A stretch of 64,000 nt of DNA from Lachnospiraceae bacterium. GTDB lineage: Bacteria; Bacillota; Clostridia; Lachnospirales; Lachnospiraceae. Both the position numbers and the translations under genes were made by a program. The DNA is taken from contig JAILLN010000004.1 in the NCBI GenBank assembly GCA_024693135.1, forward strand, positions 1-64,000, given 5' to 3'. Below the pieces are notes generated by a model. The model worked only from the letters and a program-made list of their open reading frames with translations, was not told the origin of the DNA and searched no databases. Of the stretch, positions 1 to 7,109 are shown in pieces (within the stretch, counting starts at the first letter, position 1; each line of letters opens with the position of its first letter).

Positions 1-702
1 CTCTGCGCTGGTTTCCTCAGCTCTGACTGAACGTGGAATGTATGTTTCAAAAGTACCCACATTCGGATCCGTACCATAGGTTTCATGCATCCGTACAATC
101 ATGTCTCTGGTAAAAACATTTCTCATATCTACCATCGTGAGCAGAATCCCCTCTACACGCAGATCACGGTTTAATGCCCGTCTCACTTTGGAAATCGTAG
201 CCAACAACTGCTGCAACCCTTTCACCGGCAGATAAGAAGTCTGGCAGGGTATGATCACAGAATCAGCCGCCACCAAAGCATTCACAGTAAGCATCCCGAG
301 AGAAGGCATGCAGTCGATCAGAATATAATCAAACCAGTCCCTGATCTCATCCACATAATTCTTCAGGATCATTTCTCTGCTCATCACATTGATCAGAGTC
401 ACCTCAAGTCCTGCAAGTTCAATGTTGGCAGGTATCAAGGTGATCCCTTCCTCGTGATGGAGCATCCCTTCATTCAGATCCACCTGTTCATCATTGATGA
501 TATCCATCATGATATTTGCGATCGTTACCTTGATATCATCCGGCTGCACATATCCCAGGCTTGCCGTACAACTGCCCTGCGGATCCGCATCGATGATGGC
601 AACCTTCTTTTCCATCTTAACCAGAGCTGCCGCCAGGTTCACAGCCGTAGTGGTCTTACCGCAGCCACCTTTCTGATTTGCTATTGCGATTACTTTTCCC
701 AT
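1..702 (-). CDS. parA: ParA/Soj-family partition ATPase (partial, 3' end outside window)
   Basis: The gene runs off the window, so only the first 234 codons are visible. It encodes a ParA/Soj ATPase; these dimerise on DNA with ATP and, with a ParB partner, segregate plasmids, integrative elements or chromosomes. Residues 11-18 form the deviant Walker A KGGCGKTT (Cys where Val is usual), DADPQGS follows at 38-44, and [10 protein letters not shown] (127-136) is the Walker B region. The ATG at 702 is preceded by AAGGAGG at good spacing. The two small genes directly upstream are co-directional, and the region is AT-richer than lysS onward. I infer a mobile-element rather than a chromosomal oriC-linked ParA, because neither rsmG nor mnmG is nearby. 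Family call is secure; the role is inferred. Confidence 0.9.
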   Translation of the reverse strand, partial: MGKVIAIANQKGGCGKTTTAVNLAAALVKMEKKVAIIDADPQGSCTASLGYVQPDDIKVTIANIMMDIINDEQVDLNEGMLHHEEGITLIPANIELAGLEVTLINVMSREMILKNYVDEIRDWFDYILIDCMPSLGMLTVNALVAADSVIIPCQTSYLPVKGLQQLLATISKVRRALNRDLRVEGILLTMVDMRNVFTRDMIVRMHETYGTDPNVGTFETYIPRSVRAEETSAE

Positions 703-715
703 TCCATCTGCCTCC

Positions 716-949
716 TTAGTCATCGAATTCATGGAAAGTTTCCATGTATTCATCTATGATCTCGATGTTGATCAGCACACGCCCCTTCACCCTGTATATG
801 GCGTTGGCATCCTTGGCCAGCTTCTCAAATGTATGAAGCCCCAGCGAATAAAGATCTGCACCTTCCCGATAACTTACAAATTTCTTTCCGCGTTTTCTTA
901 CCTGCTCCTTGAGCTCTTCCAGCTCCTGTTTTCTTCTCTGCATTTTCAT
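716..949 (-). CDS. Small DUF6462-like protein, tandem paralog 1
   Basis: A 77-residue basic protein of unknown function. The N-terminus is charged and helical (residues 1-20), followed by [14 protein letters not shown] and [10 protein letters not shown]. This pattern resembles DUF6462-type or excisionase-like small proteins seen near ParA genes of Firmicute conjugative elements; that family name is from memory. It is clearly paralogous to the next gene upstream: both share the G-K-x-V-x-Y-x-E-G-A-x-x-Y pattern and F-x-x-L-A-K. Its ATG overlaps the stop of that gene as ATGA (946-949), indicating translational coupling, and ParA starts 14 bp downstream. A short DNA-binding role, such as operator or att-site binding, is possible but unproven. 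Confidence 0.75.
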   Translation of the reverse strand: MKMQRRKQELEELKEQVRKRGKKFVSYREGADLYSLGLHTFEKLAKDANAIYRVKGRVLINIEIIDEYMETFHEFDD

Positions 950-1203
950 ACCCTCCTGACACTTGCCACTCTTCCGGCTACTTCCGGATGCTCATCCAGA
1001 TAAGCTTCGATCACATCAATATCTGCCACCGCAGTCTTACGAAGCGTGAAAGTTGCTTCTGCTTCTTTTGCCAGCCGAACGAAGGAATAATATGGGATCC
1101 CGTAGATCTCCGCTCCCTCCTCGTAATTGACCAGCTTCCTGCCCCGATCCTTCAAATACTTGTCAAGATTTGGAAATCCCCTGTTTCTTTTGTCTTCTTT
1201 CAT
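946..1203 (-). CDS. Small DUF6462-like protein, tandem paralog 2
   Basis: An 85-residue paralog of the following gene, with the matching core LVNYEEGAEIYG and FVRLAKEAEA and a C-terminal VIEAYLDEHPE that aligns with [12 protein letters not shown] chose the ATG at 1203 (MKEDKRN) because AGGAGAGG lies 6 nt upstream; an in-frame extension to 1263 would run into the hairpin at 1253-1299. It is the first gene of a three-gene minus-strand unit ending in parA. Function is unknown. The alternative is a helix-turn-helix excisionase-like protein, since the Y-EGA-Y-x5-F-x-x-LAK spacing fits a small helical DNA-binding fold. Confidence 0.72.
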   Translation of the reverse strand: MKEDKRNRGFPNLDKYLKDRGRKLVNYEEGAEIYGIPYYSFVRLAKEAEATFTLRKTAVADIDVIEAYLDEHPEVAGRVASVRRV

Positions 1204-1252
1204 GTGTGACCTCTCCTTTCGATTTGGTTGCTGCACAGGTTTGTAGAGCATG

Positions 1253-1299
1253 AAAAAAGGCACCTACGCTTCGTATTTCTACGTTAACGTAAGTGCCTT
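1253..1299 (-). terminator. Rho-independent terminator
   Basis: The arms AAGGCACTTACG (1288-1299) and CGTAGGTGCCTT (1257-1268) pair on the minus-strand transcript and are followed directly by a run of T (1253-1258). It lies downstream of lysS and just upstream of the small gene starting at 1203. It therefore ends either lysS readthrough or a short RNA from the 1300-1497 gap. Confidence 0.8.
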
Positions 1300-1497
1300 A
1301 GATCACTTTCTTTAAAGGCTGTCCCTTAAAGATACTTATTCGGTTTTCTCAATAATCCAACCTTGTTTTGTTACCCGGATTGGACTTGTCCATATGTTGT
1401 CTGTGAGCGTCAACCGTCTGCAAGAGGTTTATTACAGAAATAAATATTTCTCATTTTCTGCGTTGACAGTCGCCTAACTTCGCCCCATATAAGGATT
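1300..1497 (-). other. Untranslated gap between lysS and mobile-type genes, possible structured RNA
   Basis: About 200 bp without a convincing ORF. On the minus strand it contains TCCAATC pairing with GGTTGGA, then CTTTAAGG-GACAG-CCTTTAAAG, then the terminator at 1253-1299. A near-perfect AT palindrome AGAAATA-TT-TATTTCT sits at 1436-1451. Serial hairpins ending in a terminator could be a small RNA or the structured 3' UTR of lysS. I do not recognise it as 6S RNA, tmRNA, SRP RNA or any riboswitch. Confidence 0.35.
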
Positions 1498-2967
1498 TTA
1501 TTGATTAGGGACGCTCTTTAACGTCGGGAACAGCAGTACATCCCGGATCGCAGGACTGTTTGTCAGCAGCATGGTAAGCCTGTCTATGCCATAGCCGATG
1601 CCGCCCGTGGGGGGCATGCCGATCTCCAGGGCATTGAGGAAGTCTTCGTCGGTGTGGTTGGCTTCTTCATCGCCCGCTGCCGCCGCCGCATCCTGGGCTG
1701 CAAAACGCTCCCTCTGGTCGATCGGATCATTCAGCTCGGAGTATGCGTTGCACATCTCCCATGTGTTGATGAAAAGCTCGAACCTTTCCACCAGATCCGG
1801 TCTGTCGGGCTTTCTCTTGGTAAGCGGCGATATCTCCACCGGATGATCCATGACAAAGGTAGGCTGCACAAGATGCTCTTCCACGTATTCCTCGAAGAAG
1901 AGATTGATGATATCCCCCTTCTGATGATAGGGCTCATAATGGATGTCCCTTTCATCCGCAAGCTTCTTTGCCGCTTCCGTATCCGCCACCTCATCAAAAT
2001 CAACGCCTGAGTACTTCTTCACGGCATCGATCATGGTGATGCGCTCAAAGGGTTTTCCGAAATCAAGTTCTATGTCACCGTACTTAAAGGTAGTGGTACC
2101 GAGTACCTCCTGCGCCACGTGGCGGAACATGTTTTCCGTCAGGTCCATCATGCCGTTGTAATCCGTATATGCCTGATACAACTCCATGAGCGTGAACTCC
2201 GGATTGTGCCTGGTATCTAGTCCTTCATTTCTGAACACCCTGCCTATCTCATATACTCTCTCCAGTCCCCCGACAATGAGCCTCTTCAGATAGAGCTCCA
2301 AAGAGATACGGAGCTTCAGATCCTCATCGAGGGCATTGAAATGGGTATTGAAGGGCCTCGCCGCCGCCCCGCCCGCATTGGCTACGAGCATGGGGGTCTC
2401 GACCTCCATGAAGCCCTCTCCGTCCAGATACTTCCGGATGGATGAGATGATCTTCGATCTTTTGATGAAGGTATCCTTCACCTCTTCATTCATGATGAGA
2501 TCTACATATCTCTGCCTGTACCGGATATCCGTATCGGTCAGTCCGTGAAATTTCTCGGGCAGGTTCTGCAGGCTCTTTGAAAGGAGGGTTATGACCTCTG
2601 CATGGATGGAGATCTCTCCCGTCTGTGTGCGGAAGACCTTGCCCTCTACCCCGATGAGGTCGCCCACCTCCAGGATCTTCTTGAACTCCTCATAGGGCTC
2701 CTCGCCGATGCTGTCCCGGGCGACATAGACCTGGATCCGGCCTTCCCGGTCCTGGACATTGCAGAAGGAGGCCTTTCCCATCTTGCGCTTAAACATCATG
2801 CGGCCTGCTACCCGGACGTCCTTGCCCTCCAGGCTTTCAAAACCATCCTTTATTTCCTTGGAATGGTGGGTCACGTCGTATTTCGTGATCTTGAAGGGAT
2901 CCCTGCCGGCCTTCACCAGCTGGTCCAGCTTTTCTCTTTTTACTGCTAATAAGTCCTGCTCTGGCAT
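1498..2967 (-). CDS. lysS: Lysyl-tRNA synthetase, class II
   Basis: Charges tRNA-Lys with lysine in the cytoplasm using ATP. The 489 residues match the usual class II LysRS length. Residues from about 50 to 135 form the OB-fold anticodon-binding domain. The class II catalytic domain follows, with motif 2 around 241-262 (FRNEGLDTRHNPEFTLME) and motif 3 near the C-terminus (GIGYGIDRLTMLL). The start ATG at 2967 overlaps the greA stop as TAATG, so the two are translationally coupled and transcribed from the greA promoter. Codon choice is GC-rich like the rest of the chromosome, unlike the small genes beyond 1263. Assignment is secure. Confidence 0.98.
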   Translation of the reverse strand: MPEQDLLAVKREKLDQLVKAGRDPFKITKYDVTHHSKEIKDGFESLEGKDVRVAGRMMFKRKMGKASFCNVQDREGRIQVYVARDSIGEEPYEEFKKILEVGDLIGVEGKVFRTQTGEISIHAEVITLLSKSLQNLPEKFHGLTDTDIRYRQRYVDLIMNEEVKDTFIKRSKIISSIRKYLDGEGFMEVETPMLVANAGGAAARPFNTHFNALDEDLKLRISLELYLKRLIVGGLERVYEIGRVFRNEGLDTRHNPEFTLMELYQAYTDYNGMMDLTENMFRHVAQEVLGTTTFKYGDIELDFGKPFERITMIDAVKKYSGVDFDEVADTEAAKKLADERDIHYEPYHQKGDIINLFFEEYVEEHLVQPTFVMDHPVEISPLTKRKPDRPDLVERFELFINTWEMCNAYSELNDPIDQRERFAAQDAAAAAGDEEANHTDEDFLNALEIGMPPTGGIGYGIDRLTMLLTNSPAIRDVLLFPTLKSVPNQ

Positions 2968-3464
2968 TAGTCTGTCGACCTTTCTATCTTTAATATCTTA
3001 TATTTGATGATCCCGGAGGGCGTCTCTACCTTGACCGTGTCCCCTACCTTATGGCCCTCGATGGCCTTGCCCACCGGCGACTCATTGGAGATTGAGCCCC
3101 TGGTGCTGCAGGCCTGCTTGGTGCCTACCACATTGAACTCCATCTCGTCATCATAGGTCAGGTCCTTGATCACTACCTTGCAGCCGATGCCGACCTTTTT
3201 CAGATCCACATCCTCTTCTGTCACCACCTCTGCATTTTTCAGGATCTCTTCGATCTCCTCGATGCGCCTCTCATTATCCTGCTGCTCCTGCCTTGCGGCA
3301 TCGTATTCGGCATTCTCTGAAAGGTCGCCCTGTTCCTTCGCTTCGGCAAGCTTTTTTGCGATCTCCTTGCGCTTGACGGTCTTGAGCATTTCCAGCTCAT
3401 CCTCAAAGTTTTTCAGGCCCTTATGGGTCAGCACATTTTTTTTGATGATTTCTTCTCTTGCCAT
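2967..3464 (-). CDS. greA: Transcription elongation factor GreA
   Basis: GreA enters the secondary channel of backtracked RNA polymerase and stimulates transcript cleavage. The 165 residues match the family. The N-terminal antiparallel coiled coil (about residues 12-80) carries the acidic tip GDLSENAEYDAARQEQ. The C-terminal FKBP-like domain contains GIGCKVVIKDL and ESPVGKAIEGHKVGD. The start at 3464 is preceded by AAGGGAG and GATAAGG in a short leader. A perfect consensus promoter lies about 65 bp upstream and drives greA-lysS. In B. subtilis greA sits at the end of the yrr operon; here the glycan cluster separates it from that operon. Confidence 0.98.
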   Translation of the reverse strand: MAREEIIKKNVLTHKGLKNFEDELEMLKTVKRKEIAKKLAEAKEQGDLSENAEYDAARQEQQDNERRIEEIEEILKNAEVVTEEDVDLKKVGIGCKVVIKDLTYDDEMEFNVVGTKQACSTRGSISNESPVGKAIEGHKVGDTVKVETPSGIIKYKILKIERSTD

Positions 3465-3529
3465 TTGTACCCTTATCTCCCTTGCAGATAGTATTATCCT
3501 TCATGCCTGTCATGGCGTAAAGTCATTAT

Positions 3530-3558
3530 ATTATAGTTCGAGACCCTGACCGTGTCAA
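3530..3558 (-). promoter_or_regulatory. Consensus sigma-A promoter of greA-lysS
   Basis: On the minus strand TTGACA (3553-3558) is separated by exactly 17 bp from TATAAT (3530-3535), a 12/12 match to the vegetative consensus. The inferred start point lies about 60 nt upstream of greA. Confidence 0.92.
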
Positions 3559-3572
3559 GGAAAACCGGCACT

Positions 3573-4442
3573 TTATACCCTGATCCAGCCGGGGATCGTT
3601 TTGACCTCGCTGTCTTCCGTAGACAGGTATTCGGCCGGATAGACCACTAAGGCATCCTCATGCCGGTTCAGGAGCCCTCCCCATGTGGAAAAAGTGGAAT
3701 TTGCCGCGATATTGTGGCGGCATAGGCTCATCAGATACATATCCTTCCAGCTGTCCTGGCCTTCATTGCCCGTGACGACGGTCTTGGGCTCAAGCCAGCC
3801 GAAGGCCTCCCGGATATATTCCTTATCGTCGGAGAAAAGGAAGAATTCCGCATTCCCGGCCCTGCTTCGGATCAGCTCCACCGCTTTTTTATAATACTCC
3901 ATGGGCAGGACTTTGAATTTTCCGCCATATTTCGGATCCATGTAGTCCCCATGGCGGACGTGGACCGAGACGGAGAGGGTTCCCTCGATCCGGTCCTTCA
4001 TCACGGTCTTCTCGCTTTCCGGAAACCGGAAGAGTTCCTTCAGCCTGGGAAGCCTGTCCCGGTAGTATTTCTCTGAAATGTAATATCCCGTGATATACCA
4101 GTTTTTTTCCGGATCCAGAGGATAGTCCCTGTCGATCTCATCCAGCTTAAGCTGCCGGTAGTGCTTTTCCGTCAAAAGACGCAGCAGCCGGTCTAAGGGG
4201 TAGGCTCCGGGAAAGGTCTGGGGTATCCGCCCGCTGATGCGGATGACCTCTGCCGTCTTTGCCTCCCTTAATCCTGCCCCAAAGATCCTCTGAAGCTCAA
4301 AGCCCTGGTGCGCCTCATGCCAGCGGAACCAGGACAGGTCTGCCAGTATCTTTTGGGAGGGGTATCTTTCCTTAAGCCAGTCATGGAAGGCATACTGGAA
4401 CATTTGGTTTCCTAAGCCGCTATTGAATTCCTGCAGGATCAT
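3573..4442 (-). CDS. Glycosyltransferase family 11 (alpha-1,2-fucosyltransferase-like)
   Basis: A 289-residue GT11-type protein, the family that transfers fucose from GDP-fucose to a galactose-type acceptor. Diagnostic elements are FNSGLGNQMFQYAF at residues 6-19, VHVRHGDY at 160-167 (family consensus HVRRGDY; the second Arg is His here) and the C-terminal ANSTFSTWGGLL. It is the last gene of the glycan cluster, and its ATG overlaps the preceding GT2 gene as ATGA. No GDP-fucose synthesis genes are visible in the window, so the donor must be made elsewhere or differ. Family assignment is strong; exact sugar and linkage are inferred. Confidence 0.88.
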   Translation of the reverse strand: MILQEFNSGLGNQMFQYAFHDWLKERYPSQKILADLSWFRWHEAHQGFELQRIFGAGLREAKTAEVIRISGRIPQTFPGAYPLDRLLRLLTEKHYRQLKLDEIDRDYPLDPEKNWYITGYYISEKYYRDRLPRLKELFRFPESEKTVMKDRIEGTLSVSVHVRHGDYMDPKYGGKFKVLPMEYYKKAVELIRSRAGNAEFFLFSDDKEYIREAFGWLEPKTVVTGNEGQDSWKDMYLMSLCRHNIAANSTFSTWGGLLNRHEDALVVYPAEYLSTEDSEVKTIPGWIRV

Positions 4443-5341
4443 AATGTCAGCATCCTCTTTACCTCGTAGCGGATGAGCCTCCGCCGGGGATAGACCCGGA
4501 AGGAAAGGCAGTGCAGATCCAGGTCTTTTACCAGCTGGCGGATCCTCTCCCGGTACTCCCTGTGGGAGCGCACCACATGATAGGCCTCATCGATGATCCG
4601 GATGATGGTGAACTCATATTCCGGGATATAGCCCTTCTCCTTGAAATAAAGTGCCCGCCCGGCATAGGCCTCGAAGCGGTCCAGGTGCCTTTCGGTATAG
4701 CCCGCCCCGGTTATGCTGCCCGGCCTTTTCAGGTACCGGTACAGCCTCTCGTCCGTATAATATACCTGCTCCGACATATCTAAGAGCTTATAGGTGGTGA
4801 ATTCATCCTCGTGGATCTTGCCCAGGGGAAACCGCAGCTCACGGAAAAGCCGGCTCCGGTAGAGCTTCGCCCATGCCGCGGAGTTGATCCTTCCGTCAAA
4901 GAGCATGGAGCCGATGGCCCCCCTCCCGGAAAAGTACCCGCTTCCCTCCCCCGTCAGGGGGCAGCCGCCTTTTTCCGGATCCACAGCCTCGATCCCGCAA
5001 CATACGATGTCTGTATCCCGGATGTATCCCATCATGGATTCCACTGCATGCTCCAGTACCGTATCGTCTGAATCCAGGAAAAATACATAACTGCCCGTCA
5101 TGGCGTCCAATCCCGCATTCCTCGCTCCGGAAAGTCCGGCGTTTGGCTGGTGGATCACGCGGACCCTTCCGTCCCCTGTGGCCGCCTCGTCACAGAGCCT
5201 CCCGCTGCCGTCGGTAGAGCCGTCATCCACAAGGATGATCTCAAGCTCTTTGTAGGTCTGGCCTGTAATGGAGCGGATACAGTCCGGCAGGTACCGCTCC
5301 ACATTATATACCGGTATGATCACGGATACGGTTTCCTTCAT
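4439..5341 (-). CDS. Family 2 glycosyltransferase
   Basis: A 300-residue GT-A fold glycosyltransferase of the EpsJ/WcaA type that adds a sugar to a growing surface oligosaccharide. The N-terminal SVIIPVYNVERYLPDCIRSI and VDDGSTDGS form the nucleotide-sugar site, and FFLDSDDTV carries the DXD-like metal-binding Asp residues. No membrane segment is evident, so it is probably a peripheral cytoplasmic-face enzyme. It starts two bases after the stop of the flippase-type ABC gene and ends in a 4-bp overlap with the GT11 gene. Donor and acceptor cannot be read from sequence. Confidence 0.9.
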   Translation of the reverse strand: MKETVSVIIPVYNVERYLPDCIRSITGQTYKELEIILVDDGSTDGSGRLCDEAATGDGRVRVIHQPNAGLSGARNAGLDAMTGSYVFFLDSDDTVLEHAVESMMGYIRDTDIVCCGIEAVDPEKGGCPLTGEGSGYFSGRGAIGSMLFDGRINSAAWAKLYRSRLFRELRFPLGKIHEDEFTTYKLLDMSEQVYYTDERLYRYLKRPGSITGAGYTERHLDRFEAYAGRALYFKEKGYIPEYEFTIIRIIDEAYHVVRSHREYRERIRQLVKDLDLHCLSFRVYPRRRLIRYEVKRMLTL

Positions 5342-5342
5342 G

Positions 5343-7109
5343 TCAGCCCTTATCTCCTTCGATCACATTCTCCTTATCGGCCTCCGTGATGCCCCCGTCC
5401 CGGACCTCAAAGATCTGGTCGCAGCCGGCTATGGTGGAGAGCCGGTGGGCTATGATCAGCAATGTCTTTCTGCCGTGAAGCCTTTCGATGGCTTCCATGA
5501 CGGCCTTTTCCGTATCCCCGTCCAGGGCGCTTGTGGCCTCGTCTAAGACCAGGATCTCCGGATCTCCGTAGAGAGCCCTGGCGATGCCGATCCTCTGCTT
5601 CTGTCCGCCGGAAAGCCGTACGCCCCTTTCCCCTACCTCCGTATCCAGTCCTTCCGGAAGGGAGCGGATGAAGGAGGTAAGCTGGGCTTCCTCCAGGGCC
5701 GCCCATACCGCCGCATCGTCGATCTCATCCCCGGCCACGCCGAAAGCCACATTTTCACGGATGGATTTATCTGCCAGGTAGATGGACTGGGGAATATAGG
5801 CAAGCTTCCTGGCCCAGCCCGCCGGATAGCGGTGCACGTCCACATCGCCGTAATATACATGACCCTCCTTCGGCGCCAGGATCCCCAGGATCAGGTCCGC
5901 CATGGTGCTCTTGCCCGAGCCCGTGGGACCCACGAAGCCTACGGAGGTGCCCAGCGGTATCGTAAATGAGGCATGGGAGAGCACATCCTTCTGGGAATTG
6001 GGATAGGCAAAGCTCACGTCCTCGATCCGGATCGTACGGGATCCGGCAGGAAATACGTCCTCCGGCTCCTCCTCCGCGGAGATCCCCAGCATGTCCTCTG
6101 TCTCCTTCAGATCCCGGTAGATCAGGTCGATGGAGGGCTTCAGGAAGGAGATGCCGTTCAGATAATTGCTGATCTTGCCCACGGAGGGCAGGAGCTTTAC
6201 CGCAGCCACCGCAAAGGCCGTAAGCTGGGGAAGGATCGTTTTCAGATCCGTGCCCGTATGTACCTTTACAATCATCACCGCCAGGATCCCGCCGACGCAG
6301 ACCGCCTCGATCAGGTATCTGGGCAGGGTGCCGAAGAAGTTCATGTTGATGAGGGCATCCATTTTTTTCTGTCCGGCCGATACGAAGGAATCCACAAAAT
6401 ATTCCTCCCGGCGCAGGATCTTGATGTCCTTTACGGCACCCAGGGCCTCATTTACGGCCTGGTGCATCTTGCCGTCATAAAACTGGTTGACCTGCCCGTA
6501 GCGGTTGACCCTCTTTCTGGTAAGCTTCTGGTATCCTCCCATACAGAGGAGGAGAAGACAGGCAATGGTAAGGGTCATGGCCGGATCCGAGACCAAAAGG
6601 TAGGCCGCGAGCAATCCGGAGAGCAGGATCTCGGAGGTCATGTTGAGCAGCTGGAGGATCAGCTGGAAAAGCCGCTCCGAATCCAGCATGACATTGCGGA
6701 TCATCTCGGCCGGATTGTGCTCTAAGTGGTAGGTATAGGGCTTGCGCAGATAGCAGTCGATGAGCCGGCCGGAGATCTTAAGCTGGTTATGGTAGACGAA
6801 GCGGTACTGGATGCGGTACATCACGGTCAGGTAGATATTCTTCAGGATGAAGAAGGCGATGATGAAGCAGGCAAGGAATACGAAAAGCGTGCCCGCATCC
6901 CCGATCCCAAAGGCATCACAGAGCGCAGACAAAAGCGCATTCTCCCGGATGCTTCCCGGAGAGGACAGGATGGTGACCAGGGGCATGATGAGGGATACCC
7001 CGCACAGCTCAAGGAGGGCGCCCAAAAAGATCATCGCCAGAAGGAGCACCATATTCCTCTTCTGCCGCCGGTTAAAGATATATGCTAATTTCCTAATAAC
7101 GTCAGCCAT
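5343..7109 (-). CDS. ABC transporter, fused permease-ATPase (oligosaccharide flippase type)
   Basis: A 588-residue ABC exporter half-transporter that would work as a homodimer. The N-terminal 330 residues contain about six membrane helices, starting LLLAMIFLGALLELCGVSL. The ATPase carries Walker A GPTGSGKST (394-402), the signature LSGGQ (499-503), Walker B EILVLDE (about 518-524) and the H-loop His at 555. The opening GALLELCGVSLIMPL pattern resembles PglK/WlaB-type flippases for lipid-linked oligosaccharides. Its position among glycosyltransferases supports export of the assembled glycan. No Wzx or Wzy is visible nearby. It overlaps the asnB stop by 8 bp and has a GAGGGCAG ribosome site. 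Confidence 0.88.
   Translation of the reverse strand: MADVIRKLAYIFNRRQKRNMVLLLAMIFLGALLELCGVSLIMPLVTILSSPGSIRENALLSALCDAFGIGDAGTLFVFLACFIIAFFILKNIYLTVMYRIQYRFVYHNQLKISGRLIDCYLRKPYTYHLEHNPAEMIRNVMLDSERLFQLILQLLNMTSEILLSGLLAAYLLVSDPAMTLTIACLLLLCMGGYQKLTRKRVNRYGQVNQFYDGKMHQAVNEALGAVKDIKILRREEYFVDSFVSAGQKKMDALINMNFFGTLPRYLIEAVCVGGILAVMIVKVHTGTDLKTILPQLTAFAVAAVKLLPSVGKISNYLNGISFLKPSIDLIYRDLKETEDMLGISAEEEPEDVFPAGSRTIRIEDVSFAYPNSQKDVLSHASFTIPLGTSVGFVGPTGSGKSTMADLILGILAPKEGHVYYGDVDVHRYPAGWARKLAYIPQSIYLADKSIRENVAFGVAGDEIDDAAVWAALEEAQLTSFIRSLPEGLDTEVGERGVRLSGGQKQRIGIARALYGDPEILVLDEATSALDGDTEKAVMEAIERLHGRKTLLIIAHRLSTIAGCDQIFEVRDGGITEADKENVIEGDKG

Noticed and set aside
1462-1490. Plus-strand promoter TTGACA...TATAAG between the small genes and lysS
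   Set aside because: Spacer would be 19 bp and it would only transcribe antisense to lysS; no gene follows.
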